A stretch of DNA of 64,000 nucleotides, taken from NCBI GenBank assembly GCA_045565695.1, contig JBJLEZ010000009.1, forward strand, positions 124,001 to 188,000, given 5' to 3'. The notes under the pieces are model-generated. The model saw only the letters and a list, made by a program, of their open reading frames with translations. It was not told where the DNA came from and did not search any database. The stretch comes from GCA-2690565 sp002457235 (GTDB taxonomy: Bacteria > Verrucomicrobiota > Verrucomicrobiia > Opitutales > Coraliomargaritaceae). Position 1 is the first letter of the stretch, and every line of letters begins with the position of its first letter. The position numbers and the translations under genes are program-made. Below are positions 28,904-38,536 of this stretch, in pieces.

Positions 28904-30772
28904 ATGAATAAAAGTGCCATCGATTCTTTAATAGAAAAAAATCCAAAATTAGAACCATTTCGTTCTAAATTTGAGGTTATGATACCTGGAAATTACTGTC
29001 TCCATCGAAGCTGGGGTTTTGGAAAAATTGTCGATTATATAGAAACGGATGATCGTTTGATTATTGATTTTGAAGAAGGAAAGACAGGACATGCAATGGC
29101 ACCAGCATTCTGTGCAGATAAGCTTGAGGTGCTCTCAGAGAACGATGTTTTGGTATTATCAAGAACCAATCCTGATCGAATTGAGGAATTAATTAAGAAA
29201 AAACCATGCGATTTAATAGTCTTGATACTGGAAACTGCTGACAGCCAGTCTATGATGGCATCTGAAATCGAAAGAGTCTTAGCTAGATTAATAGGAGTAG
29301 TTAAATATAAAAAATGGTGGACGGCGACTAAGAAACTATTGGCAAAAGACCCAAGAATTGGCGTACCTCTTAAGAAAACAGATTATTATATCTTGAGAGA
29401 TGAGCCTGTAAATCCAGAAGAAGAGGTACTTGAACAGTTTCATGCCACTAAAAATTCTAAGGAAAAAATAAATTTAGCTGAAAAACTCTACAAACTTTCT
29501 GAAAATATTTCGATAATTAAAGAGGAGCTACCTGATATATTAAATGCACTCACTGATGCCATCAAAAGCACAAAAACACTGAGCCAAGCTGATCGCTTAC
29601 ACGGTGTTTGGGTCAGAAATAATTTAGCAAGAGATTTACACGAGGATGTAGAAGTTCTTGAGCCTTCATCTAAATCTATTTTGGAAACAAGCGTAGATTT
29701 TTCTGAATTAGCCTCAGATTTGCCAGTCGTCTATTATGGACGCTATCTGGATTTGATTAAGCGTGTATTTCCAGACCGTTATTCAACGATGTCAGAAGAT
29801 TTACTTAAGAATTCTAGCGGAAAGTTTACAACAGAATGTATAAATTTCATGCTTGAAGAAAATATGCATGAACGAGTGAATTATTGCTTAGAACGCTGGC
29901 TTTCAGATCAAACAATAAAAGGCCCATTATTATTCTGGATTGTAAAAAATCGTTCATCCAAGAAGTATGAAAGCCTAATAGCTCCATTAATTTCTACTAA
30001 ATTGCTATCAGCTATGTTTTATGCAATTGACAATGAAGCGCTACAGAATGCAAGTGCCCGTCGCATACCGCTCGCTGATTTACTCAGTGACGATCGTAAT
30101 TTAATCCCAGATTTACTTAATGGTTCAAATGTAGAAATTGCTACTGATCTTGCTCAGACTTTGTTGTTGAATCAAGGATTTGAAGATTTAACTAAAAAAT
30201 CGCTCTTAGCTCGTTTTATTAAACTCTATCCTTCAATACAAAGCTTACTATCTGCAGAAGCTACAGTGAGTGCAGAGGAGCATACCGATGTATTGGTCGT
30301 TTCACAGAAGAGTTTTGATTTGGCAAAATCTGAATACGAGGAGTTGATAAATGTAAAAATTCCTGAAAACAAAGAAGCAATTGCTACAGCTAGAGAGCAC
30401 GGAGATTTAAAAGAAAACTCTGAGTATAAAATGGCTAGACAGGATCAAGATTTATTACTTGCCCGTAAAAACGAGTTAGAGGTAAATCTATCAATTGCCA
30501 ATGTAACGGATTTCACTGATGCAAATAAGGAAAGTGTTGGCATCGGCAATGTCGTTACATTGAAGGAAGGTTCAACTAATGAAACCCGAAAGTACTCTAT
30601 TTTAGGGGCATGGGATAGTGATCCTGATAATGACATTCTTTCTTATAAAACTCCGTTAGCTCAAGGTATTATTGGCAAGAAAGTCAATGATTCAGTAAGT
30701 ACAAACATTAATGGAAACGAAGAAGTTTGGACAATCTTATCAATTGAACGCTGGGTAGAACTTAATTCATAG
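28904..30772 (+). CDS. greA: GreA/GreB-type transcript cleavage factor with a large N-terminal extension
   Basis: 622 residues. Only the last ~155 (from about 465) are GreA-like: a coiled-coil with the acidic tip motif AREHGDLKENSEYK near 496-508, then the C-terminal FKBP-like domain (GIGNVVTLKEG, ILGAWDSDPD, TPLAQGIIGKK). The tip acidic residues that rescue backtracked polymerase are kept. The first ~460 residues are a helical, acidic region with a LHRSWGFGKIVDY start and no domain I can name. GreA of chlamydiae is similarly long. Confidence 0.88.
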   Translation: MNKSAIDSLIEKNPKLEPFRSKFEVMIPGNYCLHRSWGFGKIVDYIETDDRLIIDFEEGKTGHAMAPAFCADKLEVLSENDVLVLSRTNPDRIEELIKKKPCDLIVLILETADSQSMMASEIERVLARLIGVVKYKKWWTATKKLLAKDPRIGVPLKKTDYYILRDEPVNPEEEVLEQFHATKNSKEKINLAEKLYKLSENISIIKEELPDILNALTDAIKSTKTLSQADRLHGVWVRNNLARDLHEDVEVLEPSSKSILETSVDFSELASDLPVVYYGRYLDLIKRVFPDRYSTMSEDLLKNSSGKFTTECINFMLEENMHERVNYCLERWLSDQTIKGPLLFWIVKNRSSKKYESLIAPLISTKLLSAMFYAIDNEALQNASARRIPLADLLSDDRNLIPDLLNGSNVEIATDLAQTLLLNQGFEDLTKKSLLARFIKLYPSIQSLLSAEATVSAEEHTDVLVVSQKSFDLAKSEYEELINVKIPENKEAIATAREHGDLKENSEYKMARQDQDLLLARKNELEVNLSIANVTDFTDANKESVGIGNVVTLKEGSTNETRKYSILGAWDSDPDNDILSYKTPLAQGIIGKKVNDSVSTNINGNEEVWTILSIERWVELNS

Positions 30773-30879
30773 GTATATACCTGCGTATTATTTTAATTTA
30801 AAAGTTTTAGTTCAATATCTGCGCTTATCACTATGCGCCTATCTGTCTAATACTCCAATTGGCTTAGTGTACAATTCCG

Positions 30880-32232
30880 CTATGCGGGATTAGCGTCACC
30901 TGTATTTTTTGTCCGTAGACTGACTTTATAATTGAATAAAAATAGTGCAATAATTACAAGAAACGCACCTAATAAATATGCTACTCTATCTCCAAGTAAA
31001 AAATACATACTAGAAGCAATAAGAGGTCCTATAGTCCTAGCAAATGAGCCTGCAGATCGAAAGAGCCCAAGTATTTCTCCCTGTTCTTGCTCGTTTGCAG
31101 ATAGCGAAACAAGTGCACTCATAGACGGAGAGGTAAGGCCTATAGATAATGCCATGAAAGCAAGTGCAATGAAAAAGAGAATAATTTCGGTTGATTGAGA
31201 TAATAAGATAAAGGCGACTACCCCTGATGCTAAACCAAAAGTAGATAATTTATATTCCCCTAAGACAGGACTGAATCGTCGTACTAATAGCCCTTGAGTA
31301 ATGACTAGTAATAATCCTATGTAGACAAACATAATTCCGTTTTGGACAGTTGAAAAAAAGAAACGGTCAACTGCAAGAAATGTTAACGTAAACTCCATAC
31401 CACTAAAGGCTGTCATGTAAATTAAGTATGTTAAATTCAGAGACTTGATTTGTTTATTCTTGTGGTGAAATAAACTGAATAACTTGAAAGGCTCAGGTTG
31501 AGTTTTATTTCGTGCTTCTGAGGGAAGAGTTTCTTCAAACTTAAAATAGACCCAAACTAGATTAATTAATGAAAGCAATAAGCTGAAGAAAGCAGTAATA
31601 GAAAAAGGATTTATTCCAAAAGATGCTAGGGAAGGGTAACTATCTAATAGGTTAAACTGACCTAAAAATCCACCAATCGCTGGACCCATAATGAATCCTA
31701 ATCCAAATGCAATTCCGACAATTGCCATTCCTGAAGTACGCTTTTCCTTTGGAGTAACATCCGCTACAACTGCTGTTGCTACAGATAAATTTCCACCCAT
31801 GACACCGCCAACTAAACGAGCAATGATGAGTATCCAAAAGTTTCCTGAGAGACCCCAAATCAAATAACTCAATGCTAAACCTGCAATTGTTATTAAAAGA
31901 ATTTTTTTCCGTCCATGAGTATCGGATAAACTACCCCAGATAGGTGCAAAAATAAATTGTAGCAAAGAATAAAAAGAGCCGAGTATTCCTCCGAATAATA
32001 CAGTAGTAATGAATTTGGGATCTGAATGAGAACTCAGCTCTGCTAAGCGATACAATGGAGCGATTAATTGAGCTAAAAGGCTTGTAGAACCGGATGTGTA
32101 AGCTTCAGGAATATAATAATCCAGTAAATCAGGAAATAGAGGAAAGATTATTGAAAAACCTACAAGATCCAAAAATAAAGTTAAAAAGACGATTTTAAGC
32201 GTTTGCGGACCTTTTTGAGTAACGGAATTCAT
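30880..32232 (-). CDS. MFS transporter, drug/H+ antiporter type (TetA-like)
   Basis: About 450 residues, twelve transmembrane helices. The loop-2/3 motif GSLSDTHGRKKILL is the MFS signature, and helix 5 has GIAFGLGFIMGPAIGGFLG (motif C of antiporters). The order of helices and DVTPKEKRTSGMAIVG resemble TetA-type efflux proteins; the substrate is unknown. An ATG at 32232 is chosen over the in-frame TTG at 32250, which abuts the coaD stop. Confidence 0.85.
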   Translation of the reverse strand: MNSVTQKGPQTLKIVFLTLFLDLVGFSIIFPLFPDLLDYYIPEAYTSGSTSLLAQLIAPLYRLAELSSHSDPKFITTVLFGGILGSFYSLLQFIFAPIWGSLSDTHGRKKILLITIAGLALSYLIWGLSGNFWILIIARLVGGVMGGNLSVATAVVADVTPKEKRTSGMAIVGIAFGLGFIMGPAIGGFLGQFNLLDSYPSLASFGINPFSITAFFSLLLSLINLVWVYFKFEETLPSEARNKTQPEPFKLFSLFHHKNKQIKSLNLTYLIYMTAFSGMEFTLTFLAVDRFFFSTVQNGIMFVYIGLLLVITQGLLVRRFSPVLGEYKLSTFGLASGVVAFILLSQSTEIILFFIALAFMALSIGLTSPSMSALVSLSANEQEQGEILGLFRSAGSFARTIGPLIASSMYFLLGDRVAYLLGAFLVIIALFLFNYKVSLRTKNTGDANPA

Positions 32233-32250
32233 AGATATACGATTCGGCAA

Positions 32251-32733
32251 TTAACTATTTTTATAATAATTAACAAGTGCTTGATGTACGTTTTCTGGAA
32301 TTAATTGTTTTTCTCGATCTGTAAATTTGAAGACTTGTTTGATTAAATTTGAGCTAGTAAAAAAATGCTCTTCAGTTGGCATTAAATATACTGTTTCAAT
32401 GGAATCATTAAGATGACGATTCATTTGAGCCATTTGAAATTCATATTCGAAATCTGATGCTACCCTAAGACCTCTTATTAGGGCCACGGCTCCCAATTTA
32501 TCTGCTAAATCAACAATTAATCCATCAAATGCAATAACCTCTACATTGCTTGATTTTTCAAAATTTTCTTTGATTAATTGCACACGTTTTTCTTCATCAA
32601 ACATGGGTTGTTTGCTCGCATTTTTGGCAACTGCCACAGTAATAGAATCAAATAAGTTACTCGCTCGGTGTATGACATCGATATGCCCATTAGTTATTGG
32701 GTCGAAAGTACCTGGATAAATCGCTTTTCTCAT
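32251..32733 (-). CDS. coaD: Phosphopantetheine adenylyltransferase
   Basis: Penultimate step of coenzyme A synthesis (phosphopantetheine to dephospho-CoA), 160 residues. YPGTFDPITNGHIDVIHRA holds the nucleotidyltransferase T/HxGH motif, RGLRVASDFEYEFQMAQMNR is family-specific, and TSSNLIKQ is the second nucleotide-binding motif. Upstream neighbour of the MFS gene on the minus strand. Confidence 0.95.
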   Translation of the reverse strand: MRKAIYPGTFDPITNGHIDVIHRASNLFDSITVAVAKNASKQPMFDEEKRVQLIKENFEKSSNVEVIAFDGLIVDLADKLGAVALIRGLRVASDFEYEFQMAQMNRHLNDSIETVYLMPTEEHFFTSSNLIKQVFKFTDREKQLIPENVHQALVNYYKNS

Positions 32734-32828
32734 TTATTTAAATAATATTTAAATTATATAGTCGAAACTTACACAAGATATAATAAGGATAGGCAAATTA
32801 ATAATTTATTAAACTTAATCGAAGCATT

Positions 32829-33413
32829 TTGAAACATTTGCCCAACATCCTGACTATTTCCCGCCTTTTTGCGATTTTTGCCATTGGCTATTTCTTATTT
32901 AAAAATGCACCATTGTATCAATGGATCGCACTAATCTTGTATTGTTTTTCAATATTTACTGATTTTTTAGATGGTTATATCGCAAGAAAATTTAATGCTG
33001 TTTCTGGTTTAGGTAAATCCCTTGATGCCACAGTCGATAAGGTGTTCTTTTTTGGCATTCTAATCTGTTTAATGTATTTAAATATTTTTTCATTTTGGGT
33101 GCTCTCCCTCTTTTTGCTCATTCATGTTTTCCGAGATGTCTTAGTGACTTGGGTGCGCTACGTATTGCATCAAAAAAATGTATTTGTTGGAGCAATTAAT
33201 ACAGGTAAGATCAAAACCGTATTTCAATTCATTTTTCTATTTTTAGGAATGTTCATTTCCTTATGTCACTCTTATCCTGCTGAATCAGGTTTTAATAATG
33301 ATCTGTTTATTCATACATTGACTCTATCTGCCTATATTATTTATTTTGCTTCGTTAGTGCTCAGTGTAAGCTCTGGTATCCATTATATGAAATATTTCCT
33401 TGAAAATAAATGA
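32829..33413 (+). CDS. pgsA: CDP-diacylglycerol--glycerol-3-phosphate 3-phosphatidyltransferase
   Basis: 194-residue inner-membrane enzyme making phosphatidylglycerophosphate. The CDP-alcohol phosphotransferase motif is complete: DG-x2-AR-x8-G-x3-D-x3-D, seen as DGYIARKFNAVSGLGKSLD followed by ATVDK. Five or six membrane helices. TTG start (MKHLPNILTISRL). Its end overlaps pgpA by 4 bp (ATGA), so synthesis and dephosphorylation are coupled. Confidence 0.9.
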   Translation: MKHLPNILTISRLFAIFAIGYFLFKNAPLYQWIALILYCFSIFTDFLDGYIARKFNAVSGLGKSLDATVDKVFFFGILICLMYLNIFSFWVLSLFLLIHVFRDVLVTWVRYVLHQKNVFVGAINTGKIKTVFQFIFLFLGMFISLCHSYPAESGFNNDLFIHTLTLSAYIIYFASLVLSVSSGIHYMKYFLENK

Positions 33414-33931
33414 AGTTAAATCACACATTTTTCTGGGCTCGATTATTGCCAAAACCTTTAATCCTAAATTTAGCGACTTTAGGCAATGTTGGAACAAAAA
33501 CAAAGATGCCGGGGACTTTCGGATCGATATTTGGTTTTTTCTTCTATGCGATTACTTATCATTATTTTAGCTCTTTTGTATATATTTTTGCTTTATGCAT
33601 CATGACTTATGTAGCAGCTGCTATTTGTGATACGGCTGAACAGTATATGATGCAAAAAGATCCTAGTTCTATTATATTAGACGAATTTGTTGCAGTTCCT
33701 TTTATCTTTCTTGGATTAAATGCTTTTAACCCAAACGTCTTAGAGGCTGGTGGCTGGCCCATTTACTTATCAGGTATTCTACTGTTTCGTTTTTTTGATA
33801 TTTTAAAACCATTAGGTATTCGCCAAATCGAGCGTATCCAAGGCGGAGTTGGCTGTGTCCTCGATGATGTGGTGGCGGCTTTGGTTAGTTGCTTCCTGCT
33901 ACATCTGCTTGTTCTTAATATGATTTCCTGA
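33410..33931 (+). CDS. pgpA: Phosphatidylglycerophosphatase A
   Basis: 173-residue membrane phosphatase giving phosphatidylglycerol from the pgsA product. Conserved parts are MPGTFGSIFG near residue 35, the acidic ILDEFVAVP and the helix FFDILKPLGIRQIER, which are PgpA hallmarks. Overlaps pgsA by 4 bp and is followed 8 bp later by the rhomboid-like gene. Confidence 0.9.
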   Translation: MKLNHTFFWARLLPKPLILNLATLGNVGTKTKMPGTFGSIFGFFFYAITYHYFSSFVYIFALCIMTYVAAAICDTAEQYMMQKDPSSIILDEFVAVPFIFLGLNAFNPNVLEAGGWPIYLSGILLFRFFDILKPLGIRQIERIQGGVGCVLDDVVAALVSCFLLHLLVLNMIS

Positions 33932-33939
33932 AATTCGAT

Positions 33940-34758
33940 ATGTTAATTGAAAAGTTAAAGCGACTCGAAGCAAAATACAAAGATTGGACGATAGAAAATA
34001 TTGGGATTTATATCGTTGGTCTACAGGCTATATTTTATTTGTTGATTCTTTCTGGAATTATAAGCCTTGAGTCTCTCTTATTAATTCCCTCTAAAATTAT
34101 TGGAGAGGGACAAATATGGAGGCTTTTCACTTTTGGCTTTATCCCTCCAGCAATCCCTGACTTAGGCATGGGCTTACTGTATTTAATTATAAATTGGTAT
34201 GTCTTTGTAATTATCTCACAATATTTAGAAGCTTATTGGGGTTCATTCTTATTCAACCTTTATTGCCTTTTTGTTTTTTCCTTAAGCATTATTGCGGCAT
34301 TTTTAATATTTTTCATTCCATCAGACTTTCTCATATTCATTAACCCACAAGTCTTCTTTTACAGTTTCTTTTTTATTATATTTTTAGCTTTTGCTGTCAT
34401 AAATCCGGAATTTGAAATGCTCCTATTTTTTGTTCTTCCATTAAAGGTCAAATATTTAGCTATGATTTCATGTGTATTTTATGCTTTATCCTTTATTGGT
34501 GCAGCAACGCTTATGGATCGGATACTAATGCTTATTTGTGTATTAACCTTTGTTTTGTTTTTTTACGATACGATTAAACTGAATTTTAAGCAAAAAAAAC
34601 GATTACATTCACACCGCAAACAATCTGTAGAAAAAGGCGAGGCAATGCATATATGCAGTCAATGTGCTAAAAGTGATGTCTCAAACCCAGAACTTGAATT
34701 TCGTTATCGCAATGAAGAAGGTAAGGCAGTCTGTTATTGTAATTTATGCCGAAGTTAA
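33940..34758 (+). CDS. Rhomboid-like membrane protein with C-terminal zinc ribbon, probably inactive
   Basis: 272 residues with about six transmembrane helices (roughly 20-210). GQIWRLFTFGFIPP after helix 1 resembles the rhomboid/derlin WR region. There is no GxSG serine and no catalytic histidine in the last helix, so protease activity is unlikely. A basic linker leads to a C-terminal CxxC...CxxC ribbon (CSQC and CNLC, about 240-272). It sits in the pgsA-pgpA-trpS run. Function unknown; a derlin-like or membrane-scaffold role is only inference. Confidence 0.65.
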   Translation: MLIEKLKRLEAKYKDWTIENIGIYIVGLQAIFYLLILSGIISLESLLLIPSKIIGEGQIWRLFTFGFIPPAIPDLGMGLLYLIINWYVFVIISQYLEAYWGSFLFNLYCLFVFSLSIIAAFLIFFIPSDFLIFINPQVFFYSFFFIIFLAFAVINPEFEMLLFFVLPLKVKYLAMISCVFYALSFIGAATLMDRILMLICVLTFVLFFYDTIKLNFKQKKRLHSHRKQSVEKGEAMHICSQCAKSDVSNPELEFRYRNEEGKAVCYCNLCRS

Positions 34759-34782
34759 CTAGTCATCCATAAGCTAAATATC

Positions 34783-35826
34783 ATGAGCGACACACAACCA
34801 GTTATTTTAACCTGTGCACAGCCAACCGGTGGGTTGACAATAGGCAACTATCTTGGGGCTATAAGAAATTGGGCAGACATGCTTGAATCAAATCATTGTT
34901 TTTTCGGCATAGTCGATCTTCATGCAATTACTGTAGAATACACACCATCAGAATTGAGGAAAAATACATTATCATGCGTTGCCCAGTATATCGCATGTGG
35001 ACTTGATCCTAAGAAATCTAATATTTTTGTTCAGTCACATATAACAGGCCACACTGAACTCGCTTGGATTTTAAGTTGTATTACTCCATTAGGTGAACTT
35101 CAAAGGATGACCCAATTTAAAGACAAAACAAAGCATCTTAACGACGATTACGACTCAAATGCAAATGATGATTCTCAATCTAAGATCTTTGTTAATTCAG
35201 GCTTATTAATGTATCCTGTGCTGATGGCAGCAGATATTCTTTTATACAATGCTAATTCAGTACCAGTGGGTGCAGATCAAAAACAACATTTAGAAATTTG
35301 TCGAAATCTTGCCCAACGGTTTAATCACAAGTATTCAGACACCTTTAACATCCCTGAACCTTATATAGCAAAACAAGGTCAAAGAATCATGTCCTTACAG
35401 GACCCTAATAGAAAAATGTCAAAAAGTGATGTAAATCAAAATGCCACACTCTTTCTTTTGGATGATTCTAAAGTGATTAGAAAAAAGATCATGAGTGCCG
35501 TGACTGATTCGTCCTCAGAAATCGAAGTTTCAACCGATAAGCCGGGGGTTACGAATCTGTTAAATATATATTCTTCATTCAATAGTGAATCACCTCAAGC
35601 TATTGCAAAAAAGTATGCAGGCAAAGGATATGGTGACCTGAAGTCTGATTTGGCCGATCTAATAATTAGCAAATTGTCACCGGTACAAGAACGTTATTAC
35701 GAATTAATGAAAGATAAAGAATACTTGGAATCAGTACTAAAAGAGGGTGCTGAAAATGCCCAAAAACTCGCCTATAAAACACTTCGTAAAGTGTATAAAA
35801 AAACAGGTTTTTTGAATCGTTTTTAA
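34783..35826 (+). CDS. trpS: Tryptophanyl-tRNA synthetase
   Basis: Class Ic synthetase, 347 residues. The HIGH-type motif is PTGGLTIGNYLGA near the N-terminus, and the KMSKS loop is RKMSKSD near 208. PVGADQKQHLEICRNLAQRFN is the usual dimer-interface segment. It starts 24 bp after the preceding gene and may share its transcript. Confidence 0.96.
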   Translation: MSDTQPVILTCAQPTGGLTIGNYLGAIRNWADMLESNHCFFGIVDLHAITVEYTPSELRKNTLSCVAQYIACGLDPKKSNIFVQSHITGHTELAWILSCITPLGELQRMTQFKDKTKHLNDDYDSNANDDSQSKIFVNSGLLMYPVLMAADILLYNANSVPVGADQKQHLEICRNLAQRFNHKYSDTFNIPEPYIAKQGQRIMSLQDPNRKMSKSDVNQNATLFLLDDSKVIRKKIMSAVTDSSSEIEVSTDKPGVTNLLNIYSSFNSESPQAIAKKYAGKGYGDLKSDLADLIISKLSPVQERYYELMKDKEYLESVLKEGAENAQKLAYKTLRKVYKKTGFLNRF

Positions 35827-35904
35827 AAGCTTAAGTGTTTCTTTATTAATAAGAAATGACTGCTTTCATTTGAATCTTATCTTTTTTAATTATACTTTGT
35901 ATTT

Positions 35905-37662
35905 ATGGTTTCTACGAACAGTTCAATTGATCCCGAGGCACAAGCCAAATTAAATACACTTGTCGGTGCTTTGGTCGTTGAGGTATTAGCTCGCTTAGGG
36001 GTAAGTCTCATTGTCACTGCACCTGGTTCTAGAAGTACTGCTTTAACTTTAGCCGCTGCTAACAACGAAAAATTAGACTCAATAGCTATTTTAGACGAGC
36101 GTTCCGCAGGTTTTTTTGCTTTAGGTGCGTCCAAAGCTTCTGGCAAGCCAGTTGCTTTGATTTGTACATCAGGCACTGCTGCCGCAAATTTTTATCCAGC
36201 GGTCATTGAGGCTCAAATAAGTAATGTTCCATTGATTGTACTCACGTGCGATCGACCTTTTGAGTTAAGAAACTGTTCAGCAAGTCAAGTGATTGACCAA
36301 ATTAAATTGTTTGGAGACAATGTGAATCAGTTTCATGAAATTGGTTTACCAGAAAATTCTGATGCTTATTACAGTTATTTACGGCAAACCTTGGTGCATT
36401 CAGTGACCAGAGCATGTGGATTGAATAAAGGTCCTGTTCACCTTAACTTTTCTTTCCGAGAGCCTTTCTTATGTACTAAAAATACAGACATAGAAACTGA
36501 TTTAAAAGAACTTTTAACAACTCACGCAAATGTAGTAGCTAAGATAGGTGAGCAATCACATAACAGTATTTTACCTGAACCTTTACTTGTTGAAAAGTTA
36601 ACCAGTCACAGCAAGGGCATAATCATAGTAGGAAATGCCCAAGAATTAGCTAACGATGCTGAAGCGACTAAAGGCATAGCAAAAATCTCAAGATCATTAG
36701 GGTGGCCAGTTTTAGCCGATGCCTTGAGTCCTCTAAGAAATCATAGTGAATTATTTAAAGAGTGTCTATTAGTCTCTCATTATGATTTTTTCTTAAGAGA
36801 CCCATCGGTGTTCAATCACTTAGAGCCATCTGCTATACTACAAATAGGAGCTTTGCCTACTAGCAAGGTACTTCGTAATTATTTGCAGACTATCAATCCT
36901 GTACAATTTCTTCTTGGTAATACTTTTAAGAATATTGACTCAATACACGCACATTCAATTCCTTTGATCGCTACAATTGATGCCCTAGCAACTTCCATAG
37001 AGCCTTGTGATAGAGACAATCAATGGATACACATTTGGCGTGAATATGAAATTAATTCTTCTTTGAGTATTGATCATTCTTTAGCCTCTACAGACTTTGA
37101 TTTTGAAGGTAAGGTCACTCGGCTGATCTCCGAATATATCCCAGAAAATACGAATGTATTTTTAGCTAATAGTATGACGGTTCGCTATGCTGAATCATTT
37201 TGGAAACAAAATAATACCAACAATTCAGTCTTTTGTAATAGAGGTGCAAACGGAATAGATGGTACCTTGAGTTCTGCTATGGGAATGGCTCATACAGGGA
37301 ATCCTTCATTGCTAATCACCGGCGATTTGGCATTTTTGCATGATTCAAACGGTCTGCTCAATGCACAATCTTTTGTTGGTGATTTATTAGTTGTTTTAAT
37401 AAACAACGAAGGTGGTGGGATCTTTGAACATCTCCCAATTTCTAAGAATAAGCATTTCGAAAACTATTTTGCTACTCCGCAAACAGTTGACTTTAAAAAA
37501 CTCTGCAACGCTCATAGTGTTAATTATTCATTAATAAAGGATGAAGAAACACTGCGTGATACGATTCAAGGGATTGAAGGAATTGGACTAAAAGTTGTTG
37601 AAATAAAAACAAATAGAAAGAATGATGTAGAAACTTTCTTACAGATAAATCAGCATAAGTAA
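35905..37662 (+). CDS. menD: SEPHCHC synthase MenD
   Basis: Thiamine-diphosphate enzyme that joins isochorismate and 2-oxoglutarate in menaquinone synthesis, 585 residues. APGSRSTALTLAAA, the catalytic-Glu region in DERSAGFFALG, CTSGTAAANF, and the ThDP motif GDLAFLHDSNGLL...NNEGGGIF identify it. Followed 16 bp later by menB. The menF, menC and menE genes are not here. Confidence 0.95.
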   Translation: MVSTNSSIDPEAQAKLNTLVGALVVEVLARLGVSLIVTAPGSRSTALTLAAANNEKLDSIAILDERSAGFFALGASKASGKPVALICTSGTAAANFYPAVIEAQISNVPLIVLTCDRPFELRNCSASQVIDQIKLFGDNVNQFHEIGLPENSDAYYSYLRQTLVHSVTRACGLNKGPVHLNFSFREPFLCTKNTDIETDLKELLTTHANVVAKIGEQSHNSILPEPLLVEKLTSHSKGIIIVGNAQELANDAEATKGIAKISRSLGWPVLADALSPLRNHSELFKECLLVSHYDFFLRDPSVFNHLEPSAILQIGALPTSKVLRNYLQTINPVQFLLGNTFKNIDSIHAHSIPLIATIDALATSIEPCDRDNQWIHIWREYEINSSLSIDHSLASTDFDFEGKVTRLISEYIPENTNVFLANSMTVRYAESFWKQNNTNNSVFCNRGANGIDGTLSSAMGMAHTGNPSLLITGDLAFLHDSNGLLNAQSFVGDLLVVLINNEGGGIFEHLPISKNKHFENYFATPQTVDFKKLCNAHSVNYSLIKDEETLRDTIQGIEGIGLKVVEIKTNRKNDVETFLQINQHK

Positions 37663-37678
37663 AAACGCATTAATCATT

Positions 37679-38512
37679 ATGAATTGGGAAAAAGTAAACG
37701 ATTACAAAGATATCATATACGAAAAGAGTGAGGGAGTTGCGAAAGTAACGATTAATCGTCCTCATAGGAGAAATGCTTTTACACCTGATACTATTCAGGA
37801 AATGATCGATGCATTTTCTAACGCAAGAGATGATAGTAATATTGGTGTAGTATTACTGACAGGATTTAATCCTCAATCTGACGGAAAATTTGCATTTTGT
37901 TCAGGTGGTGACCAAAAAATAAGGGGCGAACAAAAAGGTGGCTATATAGGATCTGATGGTGTGCCTCGTTTAAATGTTCTAGAACTACAGAAGCTGATTC
38001 GATCAATGCCTAAAGTTGTCATTGCTTTAGTCGCCGGATATGCAATTGGGGGCGGACATGTCCTTCATGTCGTTTGCGATTTAACAATTGCTGCAGACAA
38101 TGCAATCTTTGGACAAACTGGGCCAAAGGTAGGCAGCTTTGATGGTGGTTTCGGAGCGAGTTACCTTGCCCATATTGTAGGTCAGAAAAAAGCTAGAGAA
38201 ATATGGTATTTATGTAAGCAGTACACGGCAGAAGAGGCACTGGACATGGGTCTGGTAAATAAAGTTGTTCCATATGACTCTCTTGAGCAAGAGGGTATAG
38301 AATGGGCAAACAAGATTTTGGAGCACAGTCCTTTGGCAATTCGCTGTTTAAAATCTTCATTTAATGCAGATATAGATGGGCAACAAGGAATTCAAGAATT
38401 AGCGGGCAATGCTACCTTATTATACTATCTAACGGAAGAGGGCGAAGAAGGACGAAAAGCTTGGAACGACAAGAGAAAACCGAATTTTAAAAAATATCCT
38501 TGGCTTCCTTAA
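37679..38512 (+). CDS. menB: 1,4-dihydroxy-2-naphthoyl-CoA synthase
   Basis: Crotonase-fold enzyme closing the naphthoquinone ring, 277 residues. CSGGDQKIRG and AIGGGHVLHVVCDLT form the oxyanion site, and FGQTGPKVGSFDGGFGASY is MenB-specific. The C-terminal RKPNFKKYPW tail is also typical. With menD it shows that the cell makes menaquinone by the classical o-succinylbenzoate route. Confidence 0.96.
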   Translation: MNWEKVNDYKDIIYEKSEGVAKVTINRPHRRNAFTPDTIQEMIDAFSNARDDSNIGVVLLTGFNPQSDGKFAFCSGGDQKIRGEQKGGYIGSDGVPRLNVLELQKLIRSMPKVVIALVAGYAIGGGHVLHVVCDLTIAADNAIFGQTGPKVGSFDGGFGASYLAHIVGQKKAREIWYLCKQYTAEEALDMGLVNKVVPYDSLEQEGIEWANKILEHSPLAIRCLKSSFNADIDGQQGIQELAGNATLLYYLTEEGEEGRKAWNDKRKPNFKKYPWLP

Positions 38513-38536
38513 AATCTAACGAATGCTTCACAGCAT

